Source: Desulfuromonadales bacterium (GTDB lineage Bacteria; Desulfobacterota; Desulfuromonadia; Desulfuromonadales; BM103). From it: a stretch of DNA of 18,695 bases. The position numbers and the translations under genes are program-made. Location: the NCBI GenBank assembly GCA_030630015.1, contig DAOVNV010000013.1, positions 1 to 18,695 of the forward strand, given 5' to 3'. The notes under the pieces were generated by a model that ran no database searches, was not told the DNA's origin, and worked only from the letters and a program-made list of their open reading frames with translations. How positions within the stretch are numbered: position 1 is the first letter of the stretch; each line of letters begins with the position of its first letter. Below are positions 7,587-13,825 of this stretch, piece after piece.

Positions 7587-8226
7587 TCCAATGATTGTGC
7601 ATAAGCTGTCGGTTGGCCCCTTGCAGGTCAACTGTTTTGTGGTGGCATGTACGGCAACCCGGAAGGCTATGGTTGTCGATCCGGGTGAAGAGGGCTCCCG
7701 TATTCTTGAAGTGATCAACGAAGGCAGCTACTCAGTGCAGTGCATCGTCAATACGCATGGCCATTTTGATCACATCGGGGCCAATCGGTACCTTGTGGAG
7801 GCCACGGGTGCGGAACTCATGGTTCACCGTGACGATGCTTCGCTGTACCAGACTGCCGAGCAGCACGCGAGTCTGTTCGGGTTGACTTCGACACCTTCAC
7901 CTGAAGCCGACCGGCTTCTCGAAGATGGGGACCGGATTGAGTTTGGCGAACTGAGTTTCGACGTATTGCATGTTCCCGGTCATTCTCCCGGCGGCATCTG
8001 CCTATTCTGCCAAGGGCATCTATTTGCCGGAGACGTCTTGTTTGCTGGCTCTATTGGCCGCACAGATCTGCAGGGCGGTGACCATGATGCTCTGGTTGCA
8101 GGTATTCGCAAAAAACTTTTTGCCTTGCCTGATGAAACCCTGGTCCACACGGGGCACGGGCCGGATACGACCCTCGGCCAGGAGAAGCGGTCCAACCCAT
8201 TTGTCGGTGACCCTTCTGGATATTGA
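7579..8226 (+). CDS. Metallo-beta-lactamase-fold hydrolase (glyoxalase II-like)
   Basis: A 215-residue single-domain metallo-beta-lactamase-fold protein. Metal ligands are visible as THGHFDH (H60, H62, D64, H65), H135 in HVPGHSPGG, D152 in GDVLF and H193 in HTGHGPDT. The GRTDL segment after the bridging Asp is typical of the YcbL/GloB-like group that hydrolyses thioesters such as S-lactoylglutathione. Because the C-terminal glutathione-binding domain of true GloB is absent, the substrate is uncertain. ATG 7579 is chosen because it has GAGGG 8-9 bases upstream and overlaps the previous gene's stop by 8 bases; the longer frame (7552) and ATG 7591 are less likely. The overlap chain suggests a coupled operon of flavoprotein, nuclease and hydrolase. 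Confidence 0.85.
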   Translation: MNDPMIVHKLSVGPLQVNCFVVACTATRKAMVVDPGEEGSRILEVINEGSYSVQCIVNTHGHFDHIGANRYLVEATGAELMVHRDDASLYQTAEQHASLFGLTSTPSPEADRLLEDGDRIEFGELSFDVLHVPGHSPGGICLFCQGHLFAGDVLFAGSIGRTDLQGGDHDALVAGIRKKLFALPDETLVHTGHGPDTTLGQEKRSNPFVGDPSGY

Positions 8227-8270
8227 TGAAAGTATGAAAATGATGAACGCCTCTGCTGATATGGTTTGAA

Positions 8271-8278
8271 GGAGTTTT
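8271..8278. repeat. Left copy of 8-bp target-site duplication
   Basis: GGAGTTTT at 8271-8278 is identical to 8420-8427 and directly abuts the left terminus of the 141-bp element. It contains a Shine-Dalgarno-like GGAG that would have served coaBC before insertion. Confidence 0.6.
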
Positions 8279-8419
8279 GTAGCTGTTCAGCAGGCCCGAT
8301 TTTTGTGCTCGGACAAGGCGCGAGCAGCGCAGAAACGCAGCATACACCAGGTATGTGAGCATTTGAGCAGCACAGCAACGCAGCCAGAGTGCAAAAGGCG
8401 GGATGTGCTGAATAGTTAC
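8279..8419. mobile_element. 141-bp MITE/foldback-type non-autonomous element
   Basis: The element has 14-bp terminal inverted repeats matching at 12 of 14 positions (GTAGCTGTTCAGCA at 8279-8292; TGCTGAATAGTTAC at 8406-8419). Further inside, 8295-8312 and 8384-8402 are imperfect complements, so the whole element can fold back. Its core holds a direct repeat of 19 bases with 17 matches (8322-8340 and 8365-8383) flanking the small hairpin CATAC-ACCAG-GTATG (8341-8355). It is bounded by identical 8-base GGAGTTTT duplications (8271-8278, 8420-8427), the mark of a transposition-like insertion. It encodes no protein; a reading frame running through it from 8303 into coaBC is fortuitous. It lies between the hydrolase stop and the coaBC start, in the 5' leader. 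A mobilising enzyme is not in this window. Confidence 0.65.
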
Positions 8420-8427
8420 GGAGTTTT
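8420..8427. repeat. Right copy of 8-bp target-site duplication, carrying the coaBC RBS
   Basis: GGAGTTTT at 8420-8427 repeats 8271-8278 and abuts the right terminus of the element. Its GGAG (8420-8423) lies 5 bases before ATG 8429 and is the only visible ribosome binding site for coaBC. Confidence 0.6.
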
Positions 8428-8428
8428 T

Positions 8429-9628
8429 ATGGTTTTTCGAGATAAGCAGGTTGTTCTTGGTGTCACTGGCGGAATTGCCGCTTATAAGGCGGTGGAAGTT
8501 CTGCGTCTGCTGGTCAAGGCCGGTGCCGAAGTTCACGTTGTAATGACGCGCAATGCCATGGAATTCGTTGCCCCATTGACCTTTCAGACCTTGTCGGGGA
8601 ACCCGGTTCACACGGAATTATTCAGTCTTGTGCAGGAGCGTGATATCGGCCACATCTCCCTTGCGGACCGGGCTGATCTTGTCCTGATAGCGCCAGCGAC
8701 AGCGAATGTTGTTGGCAAGGCGGCAAACGGTCTGGCTGATGATTTGTTGACGACGACCCTGCTTGCGACCAAGGCGCCTGTGCTGTTCGTGCCTGCTATG
8801 AATGTCAACATGTGGGAGAACCCGCTTTATCAGGAAAATCAGGCCAGGCTTGAGAAGCATGGTTATCACTTCATGACACCGGTTAGCGGCGACCTGGCCT
8901 GTGGGTGGGAAGGCCAGGGAAAACTGCCGGATCCAGCTGATATCTTCGATTATGCCCAGGATTTCATCGGCAGTCGTGACCTTGCCGGCAGGACCATCCT
9001 GGTGACTGCCGGGCCGACCCGTGAGGAGATGGACCCGGTCCGGTTCCTCAGTAACCATTCTTCGGGGAAGATGGGCTACGCAATTGCACGTGCTGCACGC
9101 AACCGGGGCGCTCGGGTTATTCTGGTTTCTGGCCCGGTTCAGTTGTCGCCGCCGCAAAAAGTTGATTTCGTTAAAGTAACCACGGCGCTTGAGATGCTTG
9201 AAGCTGTTTTGTCACGATCTTCTGGAGCCGATGCGATCGTAAAGGCTGCTGCTGTTGCTGACTATCGCCCGGCGCGGCGTGAACACCTGAAGGTCAAGAA
9301 GGGTGATGCCTCGGAAGGCAGCATAAGCCTGCAGCGCAATCCGGATATCCTGGCCGAATTGGGCAAGCTGAAAGGTGATCGTGTTTTGATCGGATTTGCA
9401 GCGGAAACTAATGATCTGTTAGTGAACGCCGGAAAGAAACTTGCGGAAAAAAACCTGGATATGATCGTTGCGAACGATGTGTCCATGCCTGGCGCGGGTT
9501 TTGACTCGGACACGAATGTTGTTCAGTTTTTGCATCGCAACGGCCAAGTTGAGAAACTGCCCGAGATGAGCAAATCCGAAGTCGCAGACCTACTCGTGGA
9601 CAGGATTGTCGATCTGCTCGCAAAGTAA
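8429..9628 (+). CDS. coaBC: Bifunctional phosphopantothenoylcysteine decarboxylase / phosphopantothenate-cysteine ligase
   Basis: The 399-residue CoaBC makes 4'-phosphopantetheine precursor for coenzyme A. Its ligase half joins cysteine to 4'-phosphopantothenate, and its FMN decarboxylase half then removes CO2. N-terminal CoaC (1-185): flavoprotein start VVLGVTGGIAAYKAVEVLRL, catalytic H75 (GHISLA), substrate clamp PAMNVNMW (122-129) and catalytic C158 (LACGWEGQG). C-terminal CoaB (186-399): RTILVTAGPTREEMDPVRFL, N209 in SNHSSGKMG, KAAAVADYRP and the lysine stretch KVKK (288-291). The GQGK sequence replaces the commoner GPGR beside C158. ATG 8429 is used, not the frame's first start at 8303: it gives the family's length, has GGAG 5 bases upstream, and the extra 42 codons lie within the repeat element. 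Essential in most bacteria. Confidence 0.95.
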   Translation: MVFRDKQVVLGVTGGIAAYKAVEVLRLLVKAGAEVHVVMTRNAMEFVAPLTFQTLSGNPVHTELFSLVQERDIGHISLADRADLVLIAPATANVVGKAANGLADDLLTTTLLATKAPVLFVPAMNVNMWENPLYQENQARLEKHGYHFMTPVSGDLACGWEGQGKLPDPADIFDYAQDFIGSRDLAGRTILVTAGPTREEMDPVRFLSNHSSGKMGYAIARAARNRGARVILVSGPVQLSPPQKVDFVKVTTALEMLEAVLSRSSGADAIVKAAAVADYRPARREHLKVKKGDASEGSISLQRNPDILAELGKLKGDRVLIGFAAETNDLLVNAGKKLAEKNLDMIVANDVSMPGAGFDSDTNVVQFLHRNGQVEKLPEMSKSEVADLLVDRIVDLLAK

Positions 9629-9631
9629 GGG

Positions 9632-10552
9632 TCATGCCGCTGAGAGTAATTCCAGCAGGTCATCGGGCTGGCGGATGCCGTCATAAAGGCGTGTTTTAAG
9701 CCCTAACAGGATCTGCTCCGCGTCCTGCTCGTTTATTTTGCCGTCCAGCCACAGCAGGTGCAGGTTCTTGCGGATCATGCCTGCGGCAGCCAGGGCTCTT
9801 TCCCCCGTCGGGTCGGCGTGGAGGTAGGGTGACGACTCAAGATCGTTGAGGATGCTCATCGTTGCGTCGCGCACCAAGCCTAAATATTCTTCCTGGTCGG
9901 TACTGCTGATGGTCCACTTTGATGTTTCTGAAAGGGAGCGCAGCATTTTCTGCCATTGTTGGAGTCTGCTGAGGAGCAGCAGTGAATTGAAGATTCGTTT
10001 GTTTGTCCCGAAGGAAAAAATCGTGTCGGAGAGAACGCTGCGCATCATGGCATCGTTGTCCGAGAAGTTTTTGCGGGCGACTATCCTGGCAAGGGGCCAT
10101 ATCTGAGGTTCGACATGGGCCTCGAAACGCATTTCCCAGTAGGCATGCTTGAGCAGGACGGTATTATAGGTACGCATCAGTTTGTAGGGGACAAAGTAAG
10201 AGTGGGCTATGCAATCAGCTGCAAGATGGCTCAGGTAGCCCCAGGCACAGGCTTTCTGGGCATCTGTCTTTGCGGCCTGAAGGACCTTCTTGCCCATGCG
10301 CCATGAATGACAGTGCTTCCTGTAGTGAGTATGCTTCTTGCCGAGAGTGATGTCGGCACTGATGCATCCGTAGAGGTAGTCGTGCTGGTAAGCCGCCAGA
10401 AGGGTCTGGAGTTGCCCGGGAAGCTGGTGGAGATTGTCGAGGACCCAGGAGCCGACCTGAAGATGAACGCCAAGACCCCAGGCCCAGGCTTCTGTGGGAA
10501 CCGCCAGGCAATAAAAGAAAAACAGGATTAATGTAGAAAATATTGTTTTCAT
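9632..10552 (-). CDS. Secreted zinc-dependent phospholipase C family protein
   Basis: From the ATG at 10552 the product is 306 residues, with a signal peptide (KT, hydrophobic ILFFFYCLAV, then an EAWA cleavage site). Cleavage after A24 would leave W25 as the mature N-terminus followed by GLGVH. In zinc-dependent phospholipase C enzymes the N-terminal Trp itself ligates zinc, so this is a notable fit. Other candidate ligands are H30, H57/D58 (HDYLYGC), D67, H82, and H109-x3-D113-x3-H117 in SHLAADCIAHSYF. The enzyme would hydrolyse phospholipid head groups outside the cytoplasm; the substrate is not known. The C-terminal third has no recognised domain. The longer frame up to 10783 overlaps the divergent glycosylase and is rejected. 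It converges with coaBC, stops separated by 3 bases, and no terminator is visible between them. Confidence 0.82.
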   Translation of the reverse strand: MKTIFSTLILFFFYCLAVPTEAWAWGLGVHLQVGSWVLDNLHQLPGQLQTLLAAYQHDYLYGCISADITLGKKHTHYRKHCHSWRMGKKVLQAAKTDAQKACAWGYLSHLAADCIAHSYFVPYKLMRTYNTVLLKHAYWEMRFEAHVEPQIWPLARIVARKNFSDNDAMMRSVLSDTIFSFGTNKRIFNSLLLLSRLQQWQKMLRSLSETSKWTISSTDQEEYLGLVRDATMSILNDLESSPYLHADPTGERALAAAGMIRKNLHLLWLDGKINEQDAEQILLGLKTRLYDGIRQPDDLLELLSAA

Positions 10553-10618
10553 AAAAGAAGTCTTCTCACATTTCCATATGTAGAATAATACACCTTCTAG
10601 GGGAACTGCAAAGAAATC
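10553..10618. promoter_or_regulatory. Divergent 66-bp promoter region (phospholipase C / glycosylase)
   Basis: The gap between the two divergent starts is AT-rich in its centre (TATGTAGAATAATACACC) and must hold both promoters, back to back and probably overlapping. I could not assign convincing -35/-10 pairs, so only the region is annotated. Confidence 0.35.
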
Positions 10619-11350
10619 ATGCCGGATCGTCTGAAAATAGAGGTTGTTGAAGCTCTCGGGTCTGTACGCAGTCAACTGGAGTATCTGCGTGACCTCGGAG
10701 AAGAGACGCTGCCGAGGCCCGCTTCCATAAAGGATCTCCCGGTCTGCTCTCCCGGGCAGGATCCTGTATCTGCCGCGGGGCATTGCCGCCTGGAAACTCT
10801 TGAAGAGATACGCGCAGAGCTCGGTGATTGCTGCCGCTGCGGGCTTGGGAATTCAAGAAATCAGCTGGTCTTCGGGGCAGGGAATCCAGTTGCACGGCTC
10901 GTTCTGGTTGGCGAGGCGCCCGGCAGGGAAGAAGATCGCAGGGGCGAACCTTTCGTCGGTGAGGCAGGGCAACTGCTCGATCGTATCCTCCTGGCGATGG
11001 GATTGAGTCGCTCAGATGTGTATATCTGCAATCTTCTGAAGTGCCGCCCGCCTGACAACCGGGATCCTCTGCCGGAAGAAATCGAAGCCTGTGAATCTTT
11101 CCTGATCCGCCAGCTAGCGGCAATCGGGCCGCAGGTCATCATTGCGATGGGTCGATTCGCCGCACAGAATCTGTTGCGGTCCAAACTGCCGATCGGTCGT
11201 TTACGCGGCAACTGGCATTCTTATCAGGGAATTCCGTTAATGCCGACCTTCCATCCTGCATACCTGCTGAGAAACCCCTCTGGGAAAAGGGACGTCTGGG
11301 AGGATATGAAGCAGGTCATACAACGCCTTCACAGTCTTGAGGATGTTTGA
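10619..11350 (+). CDS. Family 4 uracil-DNA glycosylase (4Fe-4S)
   Basis: The 243-residue protein belongs to the iron-sulphur uracil-DNA glycosylase family that removes uracil from DNA in base-excision repair. Motifs: cluster cysteines C71-x2-C74, C142 in LLKCRPPDNRDPLPEE and C158, with the 16-residue C142-C158 gap typical of family 4; water-activating motif GEAPGREED (99-106ff) with RGEPFVG; and motif 3 HPA at 212-214 (TFHPAYLLRNP). C72 and C137 are extra cysteines, not expected ligands. An N-terminal extension of about 60 residues precedes the catalytic domain and is low in recognisable structure; such extensions exist in relatives described as similar to phage SPO1 DNA polymerase. ATG 10619 has only a weak purine run upstream. 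A strong terminator follows 35 bases after the stop. Confidence 0.88.
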   Translation: MPDRLKIEVVEALGSVRSQLEYLRDLGEETLPRPASIKDLPVCSPGQDPVSAAGHCRLETLEEIRAELGDCCRCGLGNSRNQLVFGAGNPVARLVLVGEAPGREEDRRGEPFVGEAGQLLDRILLAMGLSRSDVYICNLLKCRPPDNRDPLPEEIEACESFLIRQLAAIGPQVIIAMGRFAAQNLLRSKLPIGRLRGNWHSYQGIPLMPTFHPAYLLRNPSGKRDVWEDMKQVIQRLHSLEDV

Positions 11351-11385
11351 CGAGACGGATGATGCCACCAGTCAGAAACAGCAAG

Positions 11386-11422
11386 AAAACGGGGGGCGGG
11401 CTTGATGCCCGCCCCCCGTTTT
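11386..11422. terminator. Bidirectional GC-rich hairpin terminator
   Basis: Arms AAAACGGGGGGCGGGC (11386-11401) and its exact complement (11407-11422) flank the loop TTGAT. A run of T follows on the plus strand, and the matching A-run precedes it for the minus strand. It sits between the convergent glycosylase (stop 11350) and MscS gene (stop 11443), so it can end transcription from both sides. Confidence 0.92.
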
Positions 11423-11442
11423 TGTTCCTGTCTGTTCGCCGG

Positions 11443-12240
11443 TCAGCCCTTGGCTTCGACCTGGTAAAGATGAACATCCTGCTGGGGATAGGGAATGCCG
11501 ATCCCTGCCTCATCAAAGCGGTTCTTGATCGTCTCGTGCAGGTCGAAATGAAGCCCCCAATAATTGCTGTTGTCGACCCATGGCCGAACGGCAAAGTTAA
11601 CACTGTTATCGGCGAGTTCCAGAACCCCGATGGTTGGAGACGGATCAGGCAGGACGCGCTCGTCAGCGGCGAGAATCTCTTCAAGGATCTGTTTCGTCTG
11701 GCTGAGATCGGCATCATAGCTGACACCGATCACCAGGTCGAGACGGCGGTTCCCTTTCATTGAATAATTGATGATGTTGTCACCAATCAGTTTGCCATTC
11801 GGTACGAAAATGGTCTTGTTGTCGCCGGTCTTCAGTTGCGTGGAAAAGATGCCGAGAGTTTCGACAACGCCGAGGACACCTGCAGCTTCAATGAAGTCGC
11901 CGGCGCGGAACTGCTTGAAGAGCAGGATCATGACCCCTGCGGCGAAATTCCCGAGCGTGTCTTTCAGGGCAAGGCCGACGGCCAGGCCGGCAGCACCAAT
12001 GATTGCAATCAGGGCCGTCGTCTGAACACCCAACTGGTTCAGGGCGGCAACGACTGCAAAGGTAATGACGGCTGCATTAACCAGACTTCCCGTGAAACTG
12101 GCAAGTACCGGGTCCAGTTCACGTTTCTCCATAACACCACGGATCAGCCCTGCAAGAAACTTAGCCGCAACATATCCCACAAAAAGAATAATGATAGCGT
12201 AGACGATGCTTGTGATCCAGGTTGTTGCAAGGGCTCCCAT
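11443..12240 (-). CDS. MscS-family small-conductance mechanosensitive channel
   Basis: A 265-residue minimal MscS channel that opens under membrane tension to relieve osmotic shock. Three hydrophobic stretches fit TM1 (about 8-36), TM2 (about 50-70) and the pore-lining TM3 (about 73-110). TM3 carries the glycine/alanine-rich IIGAAGLAVGLALKDTLGNF seen in MscS. The cytoplasmic vestibule follows, with VPNGKLIGDNIINYS and a beta/alpha C-terminus ending GIPYPQQDVHLY. Length is near E. coli MscS (286), without added sensor domains. The start at 12240 has CGGGAG 6 bases upstream on its strand. It lies 77 bases downstream of the sigma-54 activator gene on the same strand, with a foldback repeat in the gap, so co-transcription is possible but may be modulated by that hairpin. 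Confidence 0.9.
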   Translation of the reverse strand: MGALATTWITSIVYAIIILFVGYVAAKFLAGLIRGVMEKRELDPVLASFTGSLVNAAVITFAVVAALNQLGVQTTALIAIIGAAGLAVGLALKDTLGNFAAGVMILLFKQFRAGDFIEAAGVLGVVETLGIFSTQLKTGDNKTIFVPNGKLIGDNIINYSMKGNRRLDLVIGVSYDADLSQTKQILEEILAADERVLPDPSPTIGVLELADNSVNFAVRPWVDNSNYWGLHFDLHETIKNRFDEAGIGIPYPQQDVHLYQVEAKG

Positions 12241-12281
12241 GTTTTTCTCCCGTTATTATTGAGGTGCCAGTGAAACGTCAG

Positions 12282-12318
12282 GTAACTATTCCGCACATCC
12301 CGCCTGCTGAACAGTTAC
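12282..12318. repeat. 37-bp solo foldback related to the 141-bp element
   Basis: The 14-bp arms 12282-12295 (GTAACTATTCCGCA) and 12305-12318 (TGCTGAACAGTTAC) pair at 12 of 14 positions around the 9-base loop CATCCCGCC. The first 23 bases match the reverse complement of the right end of the 141-bp element with one mismatch, and the last 14 match its left terminus with one mismatch. It thus looks like an internally deleted copy in the opposite orientation. No flanking duplication is visible. It lies immediately after, and by one base within, the stop codon of the upstream regulator gene. Confidence 0.6.
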
Positions 12319-13688
12319 TACATTCTTTTGATTTTCTCGACGAGCGTTGTCCGCTTGATTCCAAGTAAGGCCGCTGCCCGCGATTTAACGCCACCGGCTT
12401 TATGCATAGCCTGGGTGATCATGGCACTCTCCATTGATCCGATCACCTCTGGCAAAACCAGTCCCGCCTCCGGTATTTCGGGAGCCTGTACGAAATTTGT
12501 GACCTGCGTTCTGCCGGCGATCTTGGGGGGAAGATCGTCGCGGTCAATCGTCAGGTGGTCCGCGAGAGCGACCGAGCGCTCTATGGCGTTTTCCATCTCT
12601 CTGACATTACCAGGCCATTCGTAACTTTCAAGGGCAGCAAGCGCCGAAGCTGTCAGATTCATCAGGGGGCGCTTCATGTCCTTACAAATTTTTTGTAAAA
12701 AGTGGCGAGCGAGCAGGGGGATGTCCTCACGCCGTTCACGCAGGGGAGGCAGGGGGATCGGGATAACGTTGAGACGGTAATAGAGATCCTCCCGAAACAG
12801 TCCATTCTCAACCAGTTCTTCAATGTCGGCATTCGTTGCGGAGATGACCCTGTCATTGAATTTGACTTTCCTGGTCGAACCAACCCGTTCTACCTCGTGT
12901 TCCTGCAGAACCCGCAGAAGTTTCATCTGAAGATGAACCGGCATTGTGCCTATTTCGTCGAGAAAAATCGTGCCCATATCAGCGAGTTCGAATTTCCCGA
13001 GCTTGTCGGCAACCGCCCCGGTGAAGGCCCCGCGAATATGACCGAAGAGCTCGCTTTCGAGCAGATCAGCGGGGATTGCCCCGCAATTAATGGCGACGAA
13101 AGGCTTGCCCTTGCGATGGCTGTTGTAGTGAATGGCTCGGGCAACCAGTTCCTTGCCCGTACCGGATTCACCAAGGATCAGAACGGTGGAATCCGTATTC
13201 ATGATCTTCTCCATACAGGAGAAGACCGTTTGGATGGCCGGACTGTTGCCGATAATATTATCGAATTTGTATTTGCCGCGCAGTTGCTGGCGCAGGTAGA
13301 TGTTTTCCGCAACCAAGTGACTTTTTTCGACGGCTTTGCCAATCAGGACCAGTAGTTTATCAAAATTCACCGGTTTGGTGATGTAATCAAAGGCTCCTTC
13401 TTTCATCGCCTCGACAGCTGTTTCGGCTGAAGCGTTGCCAGTGATGAGGATGACGTTGCAGGGGAGCGCCATTTCCTTGACATTTTTCAGGATATCAATG
13501 CCGCTGACGCCGGGGAGAAAGAGGTCGGTAATGATGACTTCAAACGGTTCGTGAGCCAGAAGATTGAGGGCGGATTCGCCGGATTCGACAGCCTCGACGA
13601 TGTAGCCTTCACGTCTGAGGAGCAGACTCAGACTTTCTCGACTGCCTGGATCATCATCGACAAGAAGGAGTTTCGTTGCTCTGCTCAT
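12318..13688 (-). CDS. NtrC-family sigma-54-dependent response regulator
   Basis: From ATG 13688 the product is 456 residues. A receiver comes first (D11-D13, phospho-acceptor D55 in VIITDLFLPGVSG, T83, K105). A sigma-54 AAA+ domain follows at about 143-370, with Walker A GESGTGKE (173-180), the sigma-54 contact loop GAFTGA (220-225) in ESELFGHIRGAFTGA, Walker B IFLDEIG (241-247) and the R-finger region LYYRLNVIPI. A Fis-type helix-turn-helix closes it (about 415-456, AGGVKSRAAALLGIKRTTLV). It is therefore expected to activate sigma-54 promoters after phosphorylation. ATG 13688 is preferred to the frame's start at 13727 because AGGAGG lies 7 bases before it. The protein ends very abruptly at EKIKRM, right at the junction with a foldback repeat. 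No kinase gene is adjacent. Confidence 0.92.
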   Translation of the reverse strand: MSRATKLLLVDDDPGSRESLSLLLRREGYIVEAVESGESALNLLAHEPFEVIITDLFLPGVSGIDILKNVKEMALPCNVILITGNASAETAVEAMKEGAFDYITKPVNFDKLLVLIGKAVEKSHLVAENIYLRQQLRGKYKFDNIIGNSPAIQTVFSCMEKIMNTDSTVLILGESGTGKELVARAIHYNSHRKGKPFVAINCGAIPADLLESELFGHIRGAFTGAVADKLGKFELADMGTIFLDEIGTMPVHLQMKLLRVLQEHEVERVGSTRKVKFNDRVISATNADIEELVENGLFREDLYYRLNVIPIPLPPLRERREDIPLLARHFLQKICKDMKRPLMNLTASALAALESYEWPGNVREMENAIERSVALADHLTIDRDDLPPKIAGRTQVTNFVQAPEIPEAGLVLPEVIGSMESAMITQAMHKAGGVKSRAAALLGIKRTTLVEKIKRM

Positions 13689-13727
13689 GAGAGGTCCTCC
13701 TGTTAGCGTCATCAATTTGACGAACAC

Positions 13728-13756
13728 AAGATAACATGGCTGTATAATCCGCGCAA
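13728..13756 (-). promoter_or_regulatory. Candidate sigma-70 promoter for the sigma-54 activator
   Basis: On the minus strand TTGCGC (13751-13756) is followed after 17 bases by TATCTT (13728-13733). Transcription would start near 13721, giving a leader of about 33 bases that includes the strong AGGAGG site. Spacing is ideal, but both hexamers have mismatches. Confidence 0.35.
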
Positions 13757-13791
13757 GGAACCGCCATGGTGCTGCCGAGGTTTTGTTCGAA

Positions 13792-13819
13792 TTGACTCTC
13801 CGCTCCCTACTGATAAAAT
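13792..13819 (+). promoter_or_regulatory. Candidate promoter directly upstream of nfeD
   Basis: TTGACT (13792-13797) and TAAAAT (13814-13819) are separated by 16 bases and are close to consensus. The expected start of transcription falls at or near 13826, the nfeD start codon itself, so the transcript could be nearly leaderless. Confidence 0.4.
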
Positions 13820-13825
13820 TTCTAA

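Noticed and set aside
8279..8419. Integron attC-like site
   Set aside because: Length and foldback fit, but the ends lack the RYYYAAC and GTTRRRY core sites, and no integrase or cassette array is present.
8303..8428. N-terminal 42-codon extension of coaBC
   Set aside because: It runs through the 141-bp repeat element, has no ribosome binding site, and is absent from the family; ATG 8429 fits length and RBS.
10553..10783. Extended N-terminus of the phospholipase C frame
   Set aside because: It would overlap the divergent glycosylase and bury the clear signal peptide beginning at 10552.
12256..12270. Sigma-54 promoter upstream of the MscS gene (TGGCAC on the minus strand)
   Set aside because: The -24 half is good, but the -12 position reads AATA-like sequence with no GC.
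13745..13770. Sigma-54 promoter (TGGCGGTTCCTTGC on the minus strand)
   Set aside because: The GG and GC elements are one base too close for a -24/-12 promoter.
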